Assembly: GCF_029024965.1 (NCBI RefSeq)
Contig: NZ_CP118982.1
Span: 2,232,001-2,296,000 of the forward strand
Reading direction: 5' to 3'
DNA length: 64,000 nucleotides
From: Staphylococcus equorum
Lineage (GTDB): Bacteria > Bacillota > Bacilli > Staphylococcales > Staphylococcaceae
Shown here: in pieces, positions 35,307 through 44,905 of the stretch
Position numbering within the stretch: the stretch's first letter is position 1
How the letters are laid out: each line of letters begins with the position of its first letter
Made by a program: the position numbers and the translations under genes
The notes under the pieces: generated by a model
What the model was told of the DNA's origin: nothing
The model's database searches: none
The model's input: the letters and a program-made list of their open reading frames with translations, nothing else

Positions 35307-35435
35307 ATGAAGAAGATTTTAACTATTAACATCATCGTTTCACTTGCAATAATCGCTTTTATAACATGTAAACAATGTATAGATATGACACAAGAAAATA
35401 GTATGGAAGATCATAATAGAGTTCATTTAGATTAA
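35307..35435 (+). CDS. 42-residue membrane-anchored or secreted peptide
   Basis: A small frame behind TTAGGATGATTAAA: MKKILTINIIVSLAIIAFIT, then CKQCIDMTQENSMEDHNRVH and LD. It has a charged head, a 17-residue hydrophobic core and a Cys-x-x-Cys right after it. The tail is acidic and His-containing. The Cys after FIT resembles a lipobox, though Thr at -1 is atypical. It ends 17 bp before a strong terminator, which supports a real transcription unit. No family is recognised. Confidence 0.5.
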   Translation: MKKILTINIIVSLAIIAFITCKQCIDMTQENSMEDHNRVHLD

Positions 35436-35451
35436 TTTTAATATATAGAAA

Positions 35452-35496
35452 TAAAAAGAGAGAGGAAACTTAAATTTAGTTTCCTCTCTCTTTTTA
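35452..35496. terminator. Bidirectional terminator between the small peptide and hxlB
   Basis: AAAGAGAGAGGAAACT pairs with AGTTTCCTCTCTCTTT, with T runs on both strands. Confidence 0.92.
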
Positions 35497-35519
35497 CTTT
35501 TATTAACACTTATATTTGG

Positions 35520-36068
35520 TTATTCCAAATTTGCGTGGTTTTGTTGCATTGCTTCTTCATCAACTTTTAACTCAGTCATTAAGTCTAAAACAATACTATC
35601 TAAAAACACTTGTGATGCTTGTTCAAATAGGCTACCTAGGGGTTGTGCTGAACCTTCAGCATCATATTTCGTCCCTGCCGGTAATTCAATAACTGCATTT
35701 GCAAGTTCACCTATCGCTGAAGCCGGGTTTGTCGATAATAATACAACTTCTGCACCAACAGCTTTAGCTTTATCTGCTAATAATCTTAAATGCTCTGTCG
35801 AACCTGACCCAGAGATAATAACAAACAAATCATTTTCAGTAATAGACGGCGTCGTAGACTCACCCACAACATGCGCGTATTTGCCTAATTGATTTAAACG
35901 CATTGCAAAACTATTTGCTACAAAGCCAGAGCGACCTTTTCCTGCAACAAATATTTGATTCGCTTCAACCACTTGTGTTAAAAACGTTTTTGCTTCACTA
36001 TCTTTAACGTGTGATAGTGTATGGTCTAATTCATCTAATATTAAACGATAATTTGTAATTTCAGTCAT
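35520..36068 (-). CDS. hxlB: 6-phospho-3-hexuloisomerase
   Basis: 182 residues of the SIS fold: IFVAGKGRSGFVANSFAMRL near residue 40 and TENDLFVIISGSGSTEHLRL, with a C-terminal GTKYDAEGSAQPLGSLFEQ (PHI signature). It isomerises hexulose-6-phosphate to fructose-6-phosphate, the second step of the ribulose monophosphate route. ATG 36068 (MTEITNYRLI) follows the hxlA stop by one base, and the ribosome site GAAGG lies inside the hxlA end. Confidence 0.94.
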   Translation of the reverse strand: MTEITNYRLILDELDHTLSHVKDSEAKTFLTQVVEANQIFVAGKGRSGFVANSFAMRLNQLGKYAHVVGESTTPSITENDLFVIISGSGSTEHLRLLADKAKAVGAEVVLLSTNPASAIGELANAVIELPAGTKYDAEGSAQPLGSLFEQASQVFLDSIVLDLMTELKVDEEAMQQNHANLE

Positions 36069-36069
36069 A

Positions 36070-36702
36070 TTATCTGCCTTCAATCGCATCTCTACATTGT
36101 TTAGCAGCTTCAACTGGATCGTCAGCGTTAGCAATACCGCCACCAACTACAACCAAATCTGGTTCTTCTGCTACAACTTCTTTAATTGTATCTGGTTTAA
36201 TACCACCAATAACAGCTACTTTAGAATTAGAAATAACTGATTTAACTTTACGTAAACTTTCTAAAGGAGATTGACCTTCAGCTTGTAAGTCATAACCAGT
36301 ATGCACAGCGATATAGTCTGCGCCTAAATCGTCTAATTCTTTAGCACGTTTTTCTAAATCTTGTACTGCAATCATATCTACTAACAATTCTTTACCACTT
36401 TTATGTGCTTCTTCAACTGCTGCTTTAATTGATGCATCTTCAGCAACACCTAAAATTGTTATTACGTCTGCACCAAATTTAACTGCTTGGCTTACTTCAT
36501 AGTCTGCAGCATCCATAATTTTTAAGTCTGCAAGTACTTTTACGCCTTCTATATTATCATTTAAATGTTGAACCGCTGGTAAACCTTCATTAATAACGAT
36601 TGGTGTACCAATTTCTACGATATCTACATAATCTTTAACTTTATTCGCAAGTTTTGCCGCTTCCTCTTTATTCAATAAATCAATTGCTAGTTGTAATTCC
36701 AA
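36070..36702 (-). CDS. hxlA: 3-hexulose-6-phosphate synthase
   Basis: 210 residues of the OMP decarboxylase-like TIM barrel: LQLAIDLLNKEEA, VDIVEIGTPIVINEG, VLADLKIMDAADYEV (D-x-K-x-x-D catalytic motif), and VVGGGIANADDPVEAAKQ. It condenses formaldehyde with ribulose-5-phosphate, so with hxlB it detoxifies or assimilates formaldehyde. Start TTG 36702 (then ELQLAID) fits AAGGGATGAT. The ATG three codons earlier lies inside that site. Confidence 0.94.
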   Translation of the reverse strand: MELQLAIDLLNKEEAAKLANKVKDYVDIVEIGTPIVINEGLPAVQHLNDNIEGVKVLADLKIMDAADYEVSQAVKFGADVITILGVAEDASIKAAVEEAHKSGKELLVDMIAVQDLEKRAKELDDLGADYIAVHTGYDLQAEGQSPLESLRKVKSVISNSKVAVIGGIKPDTIKEVVAEEPDLVVVGGGIANADDPVEAAKQCRDAIEGR

Positions 36703-36711
36703 AATGATCAT

Positions 36712-37271
36712 CCCTTCTTGAATTAAATTATAGAGCCATCGTTGTGACTTAACTTACTATATAATGTTGCACTTAAGCTATTTACCCTTAGTTTTATATA
36801 TTAAACGAGTAAAATAACACGATAAACACTTGTATATCCTCTACCTAAAATGAATATACCCGTTAACACCTATGTTTTATTGTTAAAACTACAGTCATAA
36901 TAAATTGATTGTTATGCAAATTATATATAAATCTTATTACACTTATGCATTATACTTCTTTTATATCTTTTTAACAGGAATTGGATTCCACCTCTATTTA
37001 ACTATTAAATTGAGACTTTTTAATATAAATTGAGCAGAGTGATACATTTCTGCTGTGCTTTTTAGTAGAATGAAGAGATAATCAAAATATAAAATACAAT
37101 TCTTAGATATAAAATACAATTCTTAGATATAAAATTCACTTTTCTGGTAGAAAATGTATACGAGTCGGTTTACACTAAAGTATAGACTTATATCATAGAA
37201 ATCTATTGTGTTAAGTAAATATAAATAATTGAATTTTGTAATGTTGGGTTTGGAAGCAAGGAGGCAAAATT
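36712..37271. other. Promoter gap of divergent hxlA and yojF with a 20-bp tandem repeat
   Basis: No gene seen. AAAATACAATTCTTAGATAT is present twice head to tail at 37091-37130, followed by a partial copy. A small GCAGA/TCTGC hairpin followed by TTTTT lies near 37034-37061. The repeat is 140 bp upstream of yojF and could be an operator or a slippage product. Confidence 0.5.
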
Positions 37272-37631
37272 TTGGAACAAATAAACAATGAGGAAGTACA
37301 AGCATTACTTTCTTCATATGAGCATAAACCTGTATACTTACATGTTGAAACAACAAATGGTGCATATGCTGCTCACTTTGACCAACGTGTATTTAATGCG
37401 GGAACTTTTTTGAGAAATATTCAAGTGACTTACGAACACGCTCAACTTAAAGGTGGCAACAAAGATCCTTTCCGTGTCGGTCTTAAATTGAAAGATAGCG
37501 GTTGGGTCTATGTCCAAGGATTAACACATTATGAAGTGAATGAGAATGGTGAGTTTCTGCTAGCAGGGTTTAACTATGAAGGTCAATTAGCTGCTGCTTT
37601 AGAAATTAGTACTCAACCGTTCAAAGCATAA
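37272..37631 (+). CDS. YojF-family (DUF1806) protein
   Basis: 119 residues, mainly beta: KPVYLHVETTNGAYAAHF, NAGTFLRNIQVTYEHA, DPFRVGLKLKDSGWVYVQGL. Matches the DUF1806/YojF family, always linked to bshB2. A companion role in bacillithiol metabolism is inferred from linkage only. Start is TTG 37272 with AAGGAGG 8 nt upstream. It is 12 bp ahead of bshB2. Confidence 0.88.
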   Translation: MEQINNEEVQALLSSYEHKPVYLHVETTNGAYAAHFDQRVFNAGTFLRNIQVTYEHAQLKGGNKDPFRVGLKLKDSGWVYVQGLTHYEVNENGEFLLAGFNYEGQLAAALEISTQPFKA

Positions 37632-37643
37632 GGAGGGCGTATC

Positions 37644-38309
37644 ATGGCAGAGGAAAGCCAAGTATTAGTAATTTTTCCACATCCAGATGATGAATCATTC
37701 TCATCTGCAGGCACATTAGCACGCTATATCGATAATGGAGTTCCAGTCACGTACGCATGTTTGACACTCGGACAAATGGGACGCAATTTAGGCAATCCAC
37801 CTTTTGCTACACGTGAGACATTACCAGATATTCGTGAAAAAGAATTAGAAAAAGCAATGGAAGCAATAGGCATAACTGATTTACGTAAAATGGGTTTACG
37901 AGATAAAACTGTAGAGTTCGAACCACATGATGAAATGGATGCAATGGTTAAATCCCTCATTGATGAATTACAACCATCTGTCATCATTTCTTTCTATCCG
38001 CAGTTTGCTGTTCATCCTGACCATGAAGCTACTGCAGAAGCAGTCGTGAGAACGGTTGGTCGTATGCCAGCATCTGAAAGACCACGTTTACAGCTTGTAG
38101 CATTTAGTAATGACGCACATGAAAAATTAGGTGCACCAGACATTCTAAATGAGATCAGTGATTATAAAGAGGTTAAACTACGTACATTCGAAGCACATGC
38201 ATCTCAAACAGGTCCATTCCTAGAGTCACTTGCAACACCTGACGTACCTGGAGAAGCACACAGTTTCTTAGAAGTAGAACCTTATTGGACTTATAACTTT
38301 GAATCTTAA
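37644..38309 (+). CDS. bshB2: Bacillithiol deacetylase BshB2
   Basis: 221 residues of the LmbE/PIG-L deacetylase family: [20 protein letters not shown] with the zinc-binding HPDDE near residue 12-18, LGQMGRNLG, and [14 protein letters not shown] with the third metal His. It deacetylates N-acetylglucosaminyl-malate to glucosaminyl-malate for bacillithiol, or acts on thiol conjugates. AAGGAGGGCG precedes the ATG. Middle gene of yojF-bshB2-folE2. Confidence 0.95.
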   Translation: MAEESQVLVIFPHPDDESFSSAGTLARYIDNGVPVTYACLTLGQMGRNLGNPPFATRETLPDIREKELEKAMEAIGITDLRKMGLRDKTVEFEPHDEMDAMVKSLIDELQPSVIISFYPQFAVHPDHEATAEAVVRTVGRMPASERPRLQLVAFSNDAHEKLGAPDILNEISDYKEVKLRTFEAHASQTGPFLESLATPDVPGEAHSFLEVEPYWTYNFES

Positions 38310-38323
38310 GTGGAGGCAATAGC

Positions 38324-39202
38324 ATGACAGAATTTGACTTATCTACTAGAGAAGGAAGATGGAAGCACTTTGGTTCTGTTGATCCTATCGAAGGTACGAA
38401 ACCAACTGAAAAAGAAAATATGAAAGACTTACAAAGTACACATAAAGATTTCTTGTTTGAAATCGAAGAGGTAGGTATTAAAAACTTAGTTTACCCAGTA
38501 CTTGTAGATCGTTTCCAAACTGCTGGAAACTTTAGTTTTTCAACCAGTTTAAATCAAGACGAAAAAGGCATTAATATGAGCCGTATATTAGAAAGTGTCG
38601 AAAAGCACTATAATAATGGCATTGAATTAAATTTTGACGCACTTTATCAATTATTACGTAGTTTACAAGTTAGCATGGAACAAAACGCTGCTGGTTTAGA
38701 TGTCTCAGCTAAATGGTTCTTCGACCGTTATAGCCCAGTCACTCAAATCAAAGCTGTTGGTCATGCCGATGTAACTTATGGTTTAGCGATTGATAAAGAT
38801 GATGTAACCCGTAAAGAGATTACAATCCAAGCTGCGGTGACTACACTTTGCCCTTGTTCAAAAGAAATTAGCGAGTACTCAGCACACAACCAACGTGGTA
38901 TTATCACTGTAAAAGCTTTTCTAAATAAAGATGTTGATTTAATAGGTGATTATAAAGAAGTCATTTTAGATGCAATGGAAGCTAATGCAAGCTCTATTTT
39001 ATATCCTATTCTAAAACGTCCTGATGAGAAAAGTGTTACAGAACACGCTTATGAAAATCCAAGATTTGTAGAAGACCTTATCCGTCTTATCGCTGCAGAT
39101 TTGGTAGGTTTTGAGTGGCTTGATGGTTTTGAAATAGAATGTCGCAATGAAGAATCTATTCACCAACACGATGCTTTTGCTAAATTAAAATACCATAAAT
39201 AG
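38324..39202 (+). CDS. folE2: GTP cyclohydrolase FolE2 (type IB)
   Basis: 292 residues of the GCYH-IB family with [20 protein letters not shown] near residue 165-184, which carries the catalytic metal Cys and family His. It converts GTP to dihydroneopterin triphosphate. FolE2 enzymes use metals other than zinc and are often induced under zinc limitation, but no Zur box is evident. GGAGGCAATAGC precedes the ATG. Last gene of the operon. Confidence 0.95.
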   Translation: MTEFDLSTREGRWKHFGSVDPIEGTKPTEKENMKDLQSTHKDFLFEIEEVGIKNLVYPVLVDRFQTAGNFSFSTSLNQDEKGINMSRILESVEKHYNNGIELNFDALYQLLRSLQVSMEQNAAGLDVSAKWFFDRYSPVTQIKAVGHADVTYGLAIDKDDVTRKEITIQAAVTTLCPCSKEISEYSAHNQRGIITVKAFLNKDVDLIGDYKEVILDAMEANASSILYPILKRPDEKSVTEHAYENPRFVEDLIRLIAADLVGFEWLDGFEIECRNEESIHQHDAFAKLKYHK

Positions 39203-39240
39203 TTAAATACAATTTAACTCATACGCTTTATTTATTATAG

Positions 39241-39275
39241 GAGTACTAATATATATTTATTAGTACTCTTTTTTT
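39241..39275 (+). terminator. Terminator of yojF-bshB2-folE2
   Basis: GAGTACTAAT pairs with ATTAGTACTC, followed by seven T residues. The rest of the gap to 39533 is the AT-rich leader of the AraC gene with no other feature seen. Confidence 0.9.
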
Positions 39276-39533
39276 GTTCAAAATTTGAATATCTCTAGTA
39301 AATGTAATTTCAATTTTTCTAGATTATCTATTTGACGTTATGTTTTTAATTATTAAAAAGTAAAATTTTAAGCGTTACTATTAAATTATTTACTCTAAAA
39401 TCTAAACTCGCATATTAATTTTAAAATAATGTGTATCAAGAGTTAAATTTTGTTAATGTCCGATATACACTTTTCGTATTAAAATTATTATAGAAGAGAT
39501 GCTTCTTAGTATATTGGTGTGGTGAAATAAATA

Positions 39534-40355
39534 ATGGATTATGATTTAAAGATATATAATAATAAAACATCCAATTTTAAATGTTTACGTACTAACCATT
39601 TTTTAAATATCTATTTCATTTTTGATGGAGCAATTACAATACTAAAAAATAACGACTTTCAACATTATCGTACAGGAGATATATTTTATATTCATGACTA
39701 TGAATGTATTAATGATATCAACTTTGAAGGCACGTTATTATGTCTATCTATAAATAATTACTATTATTATAAAATTTTGAATAAGTATGCTCAAAATGAA
39801 CATAATATAATAGATGAAGATAGTCCCGATTTAAAAACACTTTATAACGACGTCATTTTATCAATGTTAAATCAATCAAACACTAAAGATATAGAACGAA
39901 AATTATTATATTTAATTAAAGCGACTTATCTTAATACCATAAATACAACTCCTCGCTCTAAATCTGAACAGAATTTTAAACATATATTGATTAGAGACGT
40001 TATTCAATATATTAATAACAACTGTGAAAGAAAATTAATTTGCCAAGATATTGCGCATCAATTTTTTGTGAATAATAGCTTTTTATCGCGTGAATTTTCA
40101 GCACTTATGTGTTGTACCTTATCAAACTACATTATTGCTTCAAAAATTCACTTTTCAGTATGTGTTTTATTAAATGGTGATAGTTTAGATTTTGTATGGA
40201 GACAGTATCACTTCCATTCACTTAAAGATTATATATATCATTTCCAAGCAATCAAAGGTGTAAGCCCTTATGGATTTAATAATAAACAACCTATTATAGA
40301 AGGTAGTAAAAAATTCAAAATAATACAACAAAGAACAAATAACTTAATGTGGTGA
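39534..40355 (+). CDS. AraC-family transcriptional regulator
   Basis: 273 residues: an N-terminal cupin-like part (YFIFDGAITILKNNDFQHYR and TGDIFYIHDYECI) and a C-terminal AraC-type double helix-turn-helix (VIQYINNNCERKLICQDIAH, FFVNNSFLSREFSALM, YIYHFQAIKGVSPYGF). The second helix pair has the F-x-x-x-x-G-x-SP-x-x-F hallmark. The gene is very AT-rich. It lies 4 bp before a Sar-family gene, so both are expressed together. The ligand and targets are unknown. Similar proteins in staphylococci (Rsp, Rbf) control biofilm and virulence traits, but I cannot assign either name. Confidence 0.82.
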   Translation: MDYDLKIYNNKTSNFKCLRTNHFLNIYFIFDGAITILKNNDFQHYRTGDIFYIHDYECINDINFEGTLLCLSINNYYYYKILNKYAQNEHNIIDEDSPDLKTLYNDVILSMLNQSNTKDIERKLLYLIKATYLNTINTTPRSKSEQNFKHILIRDVIQYINNNCERKLICQDIAHQFFVNNSFLSREFSALMCCTLSNYIIASKIHFSVCVLLNGDSLDFVWRQYHFHSLKDYIYHFQAIKGVSPYGFNNKQPIIEGSKKFKIIQQRTNNLMW

Positions 40356-40359
40356 TAAC

Positions 40360-40704
40360 ATGAATATAATAACTTACGAAGAAAAGAGAAAATTAATTAA
40401 AAAAGTAGTAAAACAAAATTTGAACCTTACATTTGCTGAAATAATTATATTGGATAAATTACTTTATATTAACAAAGAAAGTATTGAAGCGGTAGAACTC
40501 AAAAGGTTGTTGTATAGTCACAACACACCCATTTCAATACAAATCAACAATCTCATTGAGCTAGGGCTATTAAAAAAATCTAGAGATGCATATGATGAGC
40601 GTTGCATTCATTTACACAATATCGACCTACCTAAAATAAAGTCGATTTTAGATCAATATCATACAATCGTAACTTCTATTTTAAAGCCATCAAACTCAAA
40701 ATAG
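40360..40704 (+). CDS. SarA-family winged-helix regulator
   Basis: 114 residues with the MarR/SarA layout: an N-terminal helix, LTFAEIIILDKLLYIN, VELKRLLYSHNTPISIQINN as recognition region, LIELGLLKKSRDAYDERCIH with the wing and the staphylococcal DER motif, and the final IKSILDQY helix. A single-domain Sar protein (about 115-120 residues) that binds AT-rich DNA as a dimer. The start ATG is embedded in the end of the AraC frame. Not assignable to SarX, SarR or another named member. Confidence 0.8.
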   Translation: MNIITYEEKRKLIKKVVKQNLNLTFAEIIILDKLLYINKESIEAVELKRLLYSHNTPISIQINNLIELGLLKKSRDAYDERCIHLHNIDLPKIKSILDQYHTIVTSILKPSNSK

Positions 40705-40712
40705 CATACATA

Positions 40713-40755
40713 AAAATAACTGTTAGGCCCTATTTAGAAACCTAACAGTTATTTT
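40713..40755. terminator. Bidirectional terminator between Sar and azo1
   Basis: AAATAACTGTTAGG pairs perfectly with CCTAACAGTTATTT across a short loop, T-rich on both sides. Confidence 0.9.
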
Positions 40756-40776
40756 AGTATAATTTAATCATTTAAC

Positions 40777-41343
40777 TTATTTTAAATGTTCATAAGGACT
40801 ATTTTTAACAAAAGAAATGATTTGATCTACAAATAATCTAGCACGTAATTGGAATTCTTCATTATCTAAATATAATGTACCATCGTCTAATTTTTTATAA
40901 TCTGTATCATGCGTAGCAATTTGTGTTGGTACTGCAATACCTAATAATGTACGTACAATTAAACGTAAATGTGATAGCGGTTCTGAACTTACGATGCCTC
41001 CACTATTACCAATAAGGCCTACAGGTTTCATTTTGAAATCATCCATAGTTAAATGATCTAAAGCATTTTTTAAAATACCAGAGTATGAACCATGATAATT
41101 CGGAGATCCTAAGACGAAAAAGTCCGCTTCTCTTGCTTTAGCTTGTAATGTACTTAAATTATTTTTATATGTTTCACTTGGACTAGAAGCACCTGAAACA
41201 TCAAGTTGGTGAATTGGATGTTCTGCAAGATCAAAAATTTCAACTTCAAAATCATGTTCTTCAAAATGCCCTTTTAAATATTGGGATAGCGCTGTTGTAT
41301 GTGAACCTAATTTCGCACTCCCTACAATGATTAAACCTTTCAT
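40777..41343 (-). CDS. azo1: FMN-dependent NADPH azoreductase
   Basis: 188 residues, same length as S. aureus Azo1 and closely alike: [60 protein letters not shown], and the C-terminus [13 protein letters not shown] flavodoxin-fold enzyme that reduces azo dyes, quinones or nitro compounds with NADPH. GAGGAGAAG precedes the ATG. It follows the HAD gene by 18 bp, so the two are probably one operon. Confidence 0.92.
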   Translation of the reverse strand: MKGLIIVGSAKLGSHTTALSQYLKGHFEEHDFEVEIFDLAEHPIHQLDVSGASSPSETYKNNLSTLQAKAREADFFVLGSPNYHGSYSGILKNALDHLTMDDFKMKPVGLIGNSGGIVSSEPLSHLRLIVRTLLGIAVPTQIATHDTDYKKLDDGTLYLDNEEFQLRARLFVDQIISFVKNSPYEHLK

Positions 41344-41361
41344 AATACACTTCTCCTCATA

Positions 41362-42234
41362 CTAAATTTCATTATTTTCTTTGAGCAATTTCATAATCGC
41401 TTTTCCGACGCCACTTTGCTCATTTGTGTCTGTAGCATACTTAGACACTGCTTTTACTTCAGGCGTTGCGTTATCCATCGCTACAGAGTAACCAGCACGC
41501 TCTAGCATAGAAATATCATTCATATTATCACCTATTGCCATAACATTTTCCATATCTATATTAAGACGCTCTGCAATCGTTTCTAACGCGATGCCTTTTT
41601 GTGCATCTGAGTGTGTAATTTCAATATTGCCTCTTGAAGAAGAAGAAATTGCAAGACTTTCTGATTGTGCTAGTTTCTCACTTGCACGGTCAATTTTTTC
41701 TAAATCACTGTCAAAAGCAAGGATTTTCATAACGATTTCTCCAGGGGTATCTTCAATCTTGTCATAATTATCTACAACTTTTAAAGTACCATTATCAATT
41801 CGTTTTTGAATACCAGCTTTAATTTTTTCTACGTCTGCTTTTTGACCAGCTCGTTCTGCAATATCTATATATATTTCTAAATCACGTTGAGGGTTTTCAG
41901 TGTAGATACCTAAGTTTGTATAAACTTGATAATAAATATCTTCCTTATCCATCTCAGTTGTAATTCTATTAATTAACTCACGATTCAATTTAGATGTACT
42001 CATGATATTAAAAGATTCATCTCTCACTTCTGCACCATTTAAACAGATGTAAGGCACTTTCAAATCTGTTTGATTTACAGGTGAATTGGCTTCATAAAAA
42101 GCACGTCCCGTAGCAATAACTACTGTTATGCCTTGCGATTGTGCATATTGAATCGCCTTAATATTCTCTTCTGATATCTCATGTGCCGCATTTAATAATG
42201 TACCATCCATATCTGTTGCAATTAATTTTATCAT
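41362..42234 (-). CDS. Cof-type HAD-superfamily phosphatase
   Basis: 290 residues: motif I IKLIATDMDGTLLNAAHEIS with the nucleophile Asp, motif II VVIATGRAF, a C2B cap, then SDAQKGIALETIAERLNI and motif IV AIGDNMNDISMLERAGYS. It dephosphorylates small phosphometabolites such as sugar phosphates or flavin precursors. The exact substrate is not deducible. ACGAGGTAAA precedes the ATG. Upstream partner of azo1. Confidence 0.9.
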   Translation of the reverse strand: MIKLIATDMDGTLLNAAHEISEENIKAIQYAQSQGITVVIATGRAFYEANSPVNQTDLKVPYICLNGAEVRDESFNIMSTSKLNRELINRITTEMDKEDIYYQVYTNLGIYTENPQRDLEIYIDIAERAGQKADVEKIKAGIQKRIDNGTLKVVDNYDKIEDTPGEIVMKILAFDSDLEKIDRASEKLAQSESLAISSSSRGNIEITHSDAQKGIALETIAERLNIDMENVMAIGDNMNDISMLERAGYSVAMDNATPEVKAVSKYATDTNEQSGVGKAIMKLLKENNEI

Positions 42235-42334
42235 TAATTTACCTCGTTTCCTTCTATGATCGATAACACAATCTTAATTACACACCATTCTCATTTGCCA
42301 CAAATTTGTAACACACTCACATTCTACCAAATCT

Positions 42335-42838
<504 letters not shown>

Positions 42839-42888
42839 TCACATATGGTACAATATTTATTGTCTATTTTAACATTGGAGCGGTAAAT

Positions 42889-43506
42889 ATGAAAAAACAA
42901 TTTATTGCTGTTGAAGGCCCGATTGGTGTCGGAAAGTCTTCTTTAGCGCACAAACTTAGTCAAACTTACAATTACTATGAAGAAAAAGAAATTGTAAATG
43001 AAAATCCTTTTTTATCAGATTTCTATGAAGATATTTCTAAATGGAGTTTCCAAACAGAAATGTTCTTTTTATGTAATCGTTACAAACAATTCCAAGATCT
43101 TGTTTCAAATGAAAGTGGTATCGTTAGTGATTATCACATTTATAAAAATAAAATTTTCGCACATAATACCTTAACGAGTGCCGAATACAGTAAATTCTCA
43201 AGAATTTATGATATTTTAACTGAAGATCTGGAAATGCCCAATATTATCATCTTTTTAGATGCAGAATTAGAAACTTTAAAGGACCGTATAGCACTACGTA
43301 ACCGCAGTTTTGAACATCAAATTGAGGATGACTACCTACTTAATTTAAAGCGTGATTATAATGCCTATTATAATTCGTTAAAAGCTGACGGAGAACGCGT
43401 CATTCGCATCGACACGACACGCCTTGATTTTGTTAAACACAATGATGACTATAATTATATTTTAGAATTAGTGAAGCCACTGATTGGAGGACAAATGCAT
43501 GAATAA
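42889..43506 (+). CDS. Deoxynucleoside kinase (deoxyguanosine kinase type)
   Basis: 205 residues of the dNK/DCK family: P-loop IAVEGPIGVGKSSLAHKLS, YEEKEIVNENPFLSDFYED, the ERS-equivalent region SDYHIYKNKIFA, and lid IALRNRSFE. It phosphorylates a purine or pyrimidine deoxynucleoside for salvage. Start ATG 42889 has GGAGCGG 7 nt before it. The 23-codon longer frame runs through the promoter. The stop overlaps the next kinase start by 8 bases. Confidence 0.9.
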   Translation: MKKQFIAVEGPIGVGKSSLAHKLSQTYNYYEEKEIVNENPFLSDFYEDISKWSFQTEMFFLCNRYKQFQDLVSNESGIVSDYHIYKNKIFAHNTLTSAEYSKFSRIYDILTEDLEMPNIIIFLDAELETLKDRIALRNRSFEHQIEDDYLLNLKRDYNAYYNSLKADGERVIRIDTTRLDFVKHNDDYNYILELVKPLIGGQMHE

Positions 43507-44161
43507 ATACGGTATCCCTCAAGATGCTGTGATTACTATCGCTGGTACTGTAGGCGTAGGAAAATCAACATTAACAAAAGCTTTAGCCGAACGCCTGAAT
43601 TTTAGAACTTCATTTGAAAACGTGGACCATAACCCTTACCTCGATAAGTTTTACAACGACTTTGAGCGTTGGAGTTTCCACTTACAAATTTATTTCTTAG
43701 CTGAACGTTTTAAAGAACAAAAACGCATGTTTGAATATGGCGGTGGTTTCATCCAAGACCGTTCGATTTACGAAGATGTCGACATTTTCGCTAAAATGCA
43801 TGAAGAACAAGGTACAATGAGCCCAGAAGACTTTGAAACATATTCAGAATTATTTAACGCCATGGTCATGACGCCTTATTTCCCTAAACCAGATGTATTG
43901 ATTTATTTAGAATGTGATTACGATGAAGTCATTGATCGCATTAAACAGCGTGGTCGCCAGATGGAAATGGAAACTGACCCAGAATATTGGCAAAAACTAT
44001 TCAAACGTTACGACGACTGGATAAGCGAATTTAACGCATGTCCTGTTGTACGTGTGAATATTAATGAATATGATTTACATGAAGATCCAGACTCATTAAA
44101 CCCAGTCATTGATAAGATTCGTCATATTATTGAGACACATCGTAAAGTAGATCAACGCTAA
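43499..44161 (+). CDS. Deoxynucleoside kinase (deoxyadenosine kinase type)
   Basis: 220 residues, paralogue of the preceding gene: ITIAGTVGVGKSTLTKALAE P-loop, FENVDHNPYLDKFYNDFERW, IQDRSIYEDVDIFAKMHEEQ (DRS motif) and lid RIKQRGRQME. In Gram-positive bacteria tandem dAK/dGK pairs form heterodimers, so a complex with the upstream protein is likely. GGAGGACAAATGC precedes ATG 43499, which lies inside the upstream frame. Confidence 0.9.
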   Translation: MNKYGIPQDAVITIAGTVGVGKSTLTKALAERLNFRTSFENVDHNPYLDKFYNDFERWSFHLQIYFLAERFKEQKRMFEYGGGFIQDRSIYEDVDIFAKMHEEQGTMSPEDFETYSELFNAMVMTPYFPKPDVLIYLECDYDEVIDRIKQRGRQMEMETDPEYWQKLFKRYDDWISEFNACPVVRVNINEYDLHEDPDSLNPVIDKIRHIIETHRKVDQR

Positions 44162-44172
44162 TACAAATAAAG

Positions 44173-44209
44173 TGTCAACAAAGCATCTGACTTTGTTGGC
44201 ATTTTTTTG
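44173..44209 (+). terminator. Terminator of the kinase pair
   Basis: TGTCAACAAAG pairs with CTTTGTTGGCA, followed by seven T residues. 44210-44388 shows no gene. Confidence 0.9.
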
Positions 44210-44388
44210 TGCATATTTTTCTTAAATTCCGTTCCGGCTTTTCTATTTATTTCATACTCACTTGCCTAGGACACGGTCTCAGTCTGTAGTCTTTTACTAT
44301 CGTTTTATTAACTCACCAGGAGTTGGCCAAATCACTGCCATCATTTAAACAAAAATTATCAAGAAGAAAAAACAGCTATAAAAAACAA

Positions 44389-44426
44389 TGGAGTGGGACA
44401 ATTATTATGTCTCACTCCTTTTTCAT
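44389..44426. terminator. GAGTGGGACA-type hairpin, bidirectional
   Basis: GGAGTGGGACA pairs with TGTCTCACTCC across ATTATTA. T-rich flanks lie on both strands. It ends the minus-strand gene at 44442 and resembles the recurrent GAGTGGGACA hairpins of staphylococcal intergenic regions. Confidence 0.8.
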
Positions 44427-44441
44427 TGCTATAACAATGTA

Positions 44442-44831
44442 CTACTCAATATGTCGGCGGTAGATTATTTTTTCAATTTCGTCTTCTGTCACATACTTAC
44501 TATAATAATGTTCATCTGTTTGATCTAATCCAAATGAACTCGCTTTGTCTTGATCTTCTGTCCCAATATAAAGTTGTTGTTCTGTATCTTGGTATAAATC
44601 AAAAACGGCACCTTCATATCTCGCTTCTTGAAATAACGCATAAAGCTCATCAACATCATCTCTCGGGATACGTTTGAAATATAATGTATGCGCTGATTGA
44701 TTTGCTGTTTGTGCTTCAAAACCATGTTCCAATGCCTTTTCGTCTTCTGTTGCTAGCACCAATTCATTACCAACAATTTCAACTACTTTATAAGTTTCGC
44801 CTTTATAATCTGCGTATTTTCCATCAATCAT
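44442..44831 (-). CDS. Conserved staphylococcal hypothetical protein
   Basis: 129 residues, acidic. It starts MIDGKYADYKGETYKVVEIV and continues NELVLATEDEKALEHGFE, TLYFKRIPRDDVDELYALF and a C-terminal EDEIEKIIYRRHIE. An SH3-like or Tudor-like small beta domain at the N-terminus is possible from the YKGETYKV pattern. No motif gives a function. AGAGGTGATT precedes the ATG. The gene lies downstream of a HAD phosphatase but has a hairpin between. Confidence 0.75.
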   Translation of the reverse strand: MIDGKYADYKGETYKVVEIVGNELVLATEDEKALEHGFEAQTANQSAHTLYFKRIPRDDVDELYALFQEARYEGAVFDLYQDTEQQLYIGTEDQDKASSFGLDQTDEHYYSKYVTEDEIEKIIYRRHIE

Positions 44832-44862
44832 ACAATCACCTCTATGTTTATATTAAAGAAAA

Positions 44863-44893
44863 AAGTCATAATATACGATACGTATATTATGAC
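44863..44893 (-). terminator. Terminator of the HAD phosphatase gene
   Basis: GTCATAATATAC pairs perfectly with GTATATTATGAC, followed on the minus strand by TTTTTTC. Confidence 0.85.
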
Positions 44894-44905
44894 ACAATTT
44901 GTGAA

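Noticed and set aside
44210..44388. Short protein-like fragment (AVIWPTPGELIKR) on the minus strand
   Set aside because: Stops follow at once in the same frame and no start or homologue is evident, so it was treated as noise.
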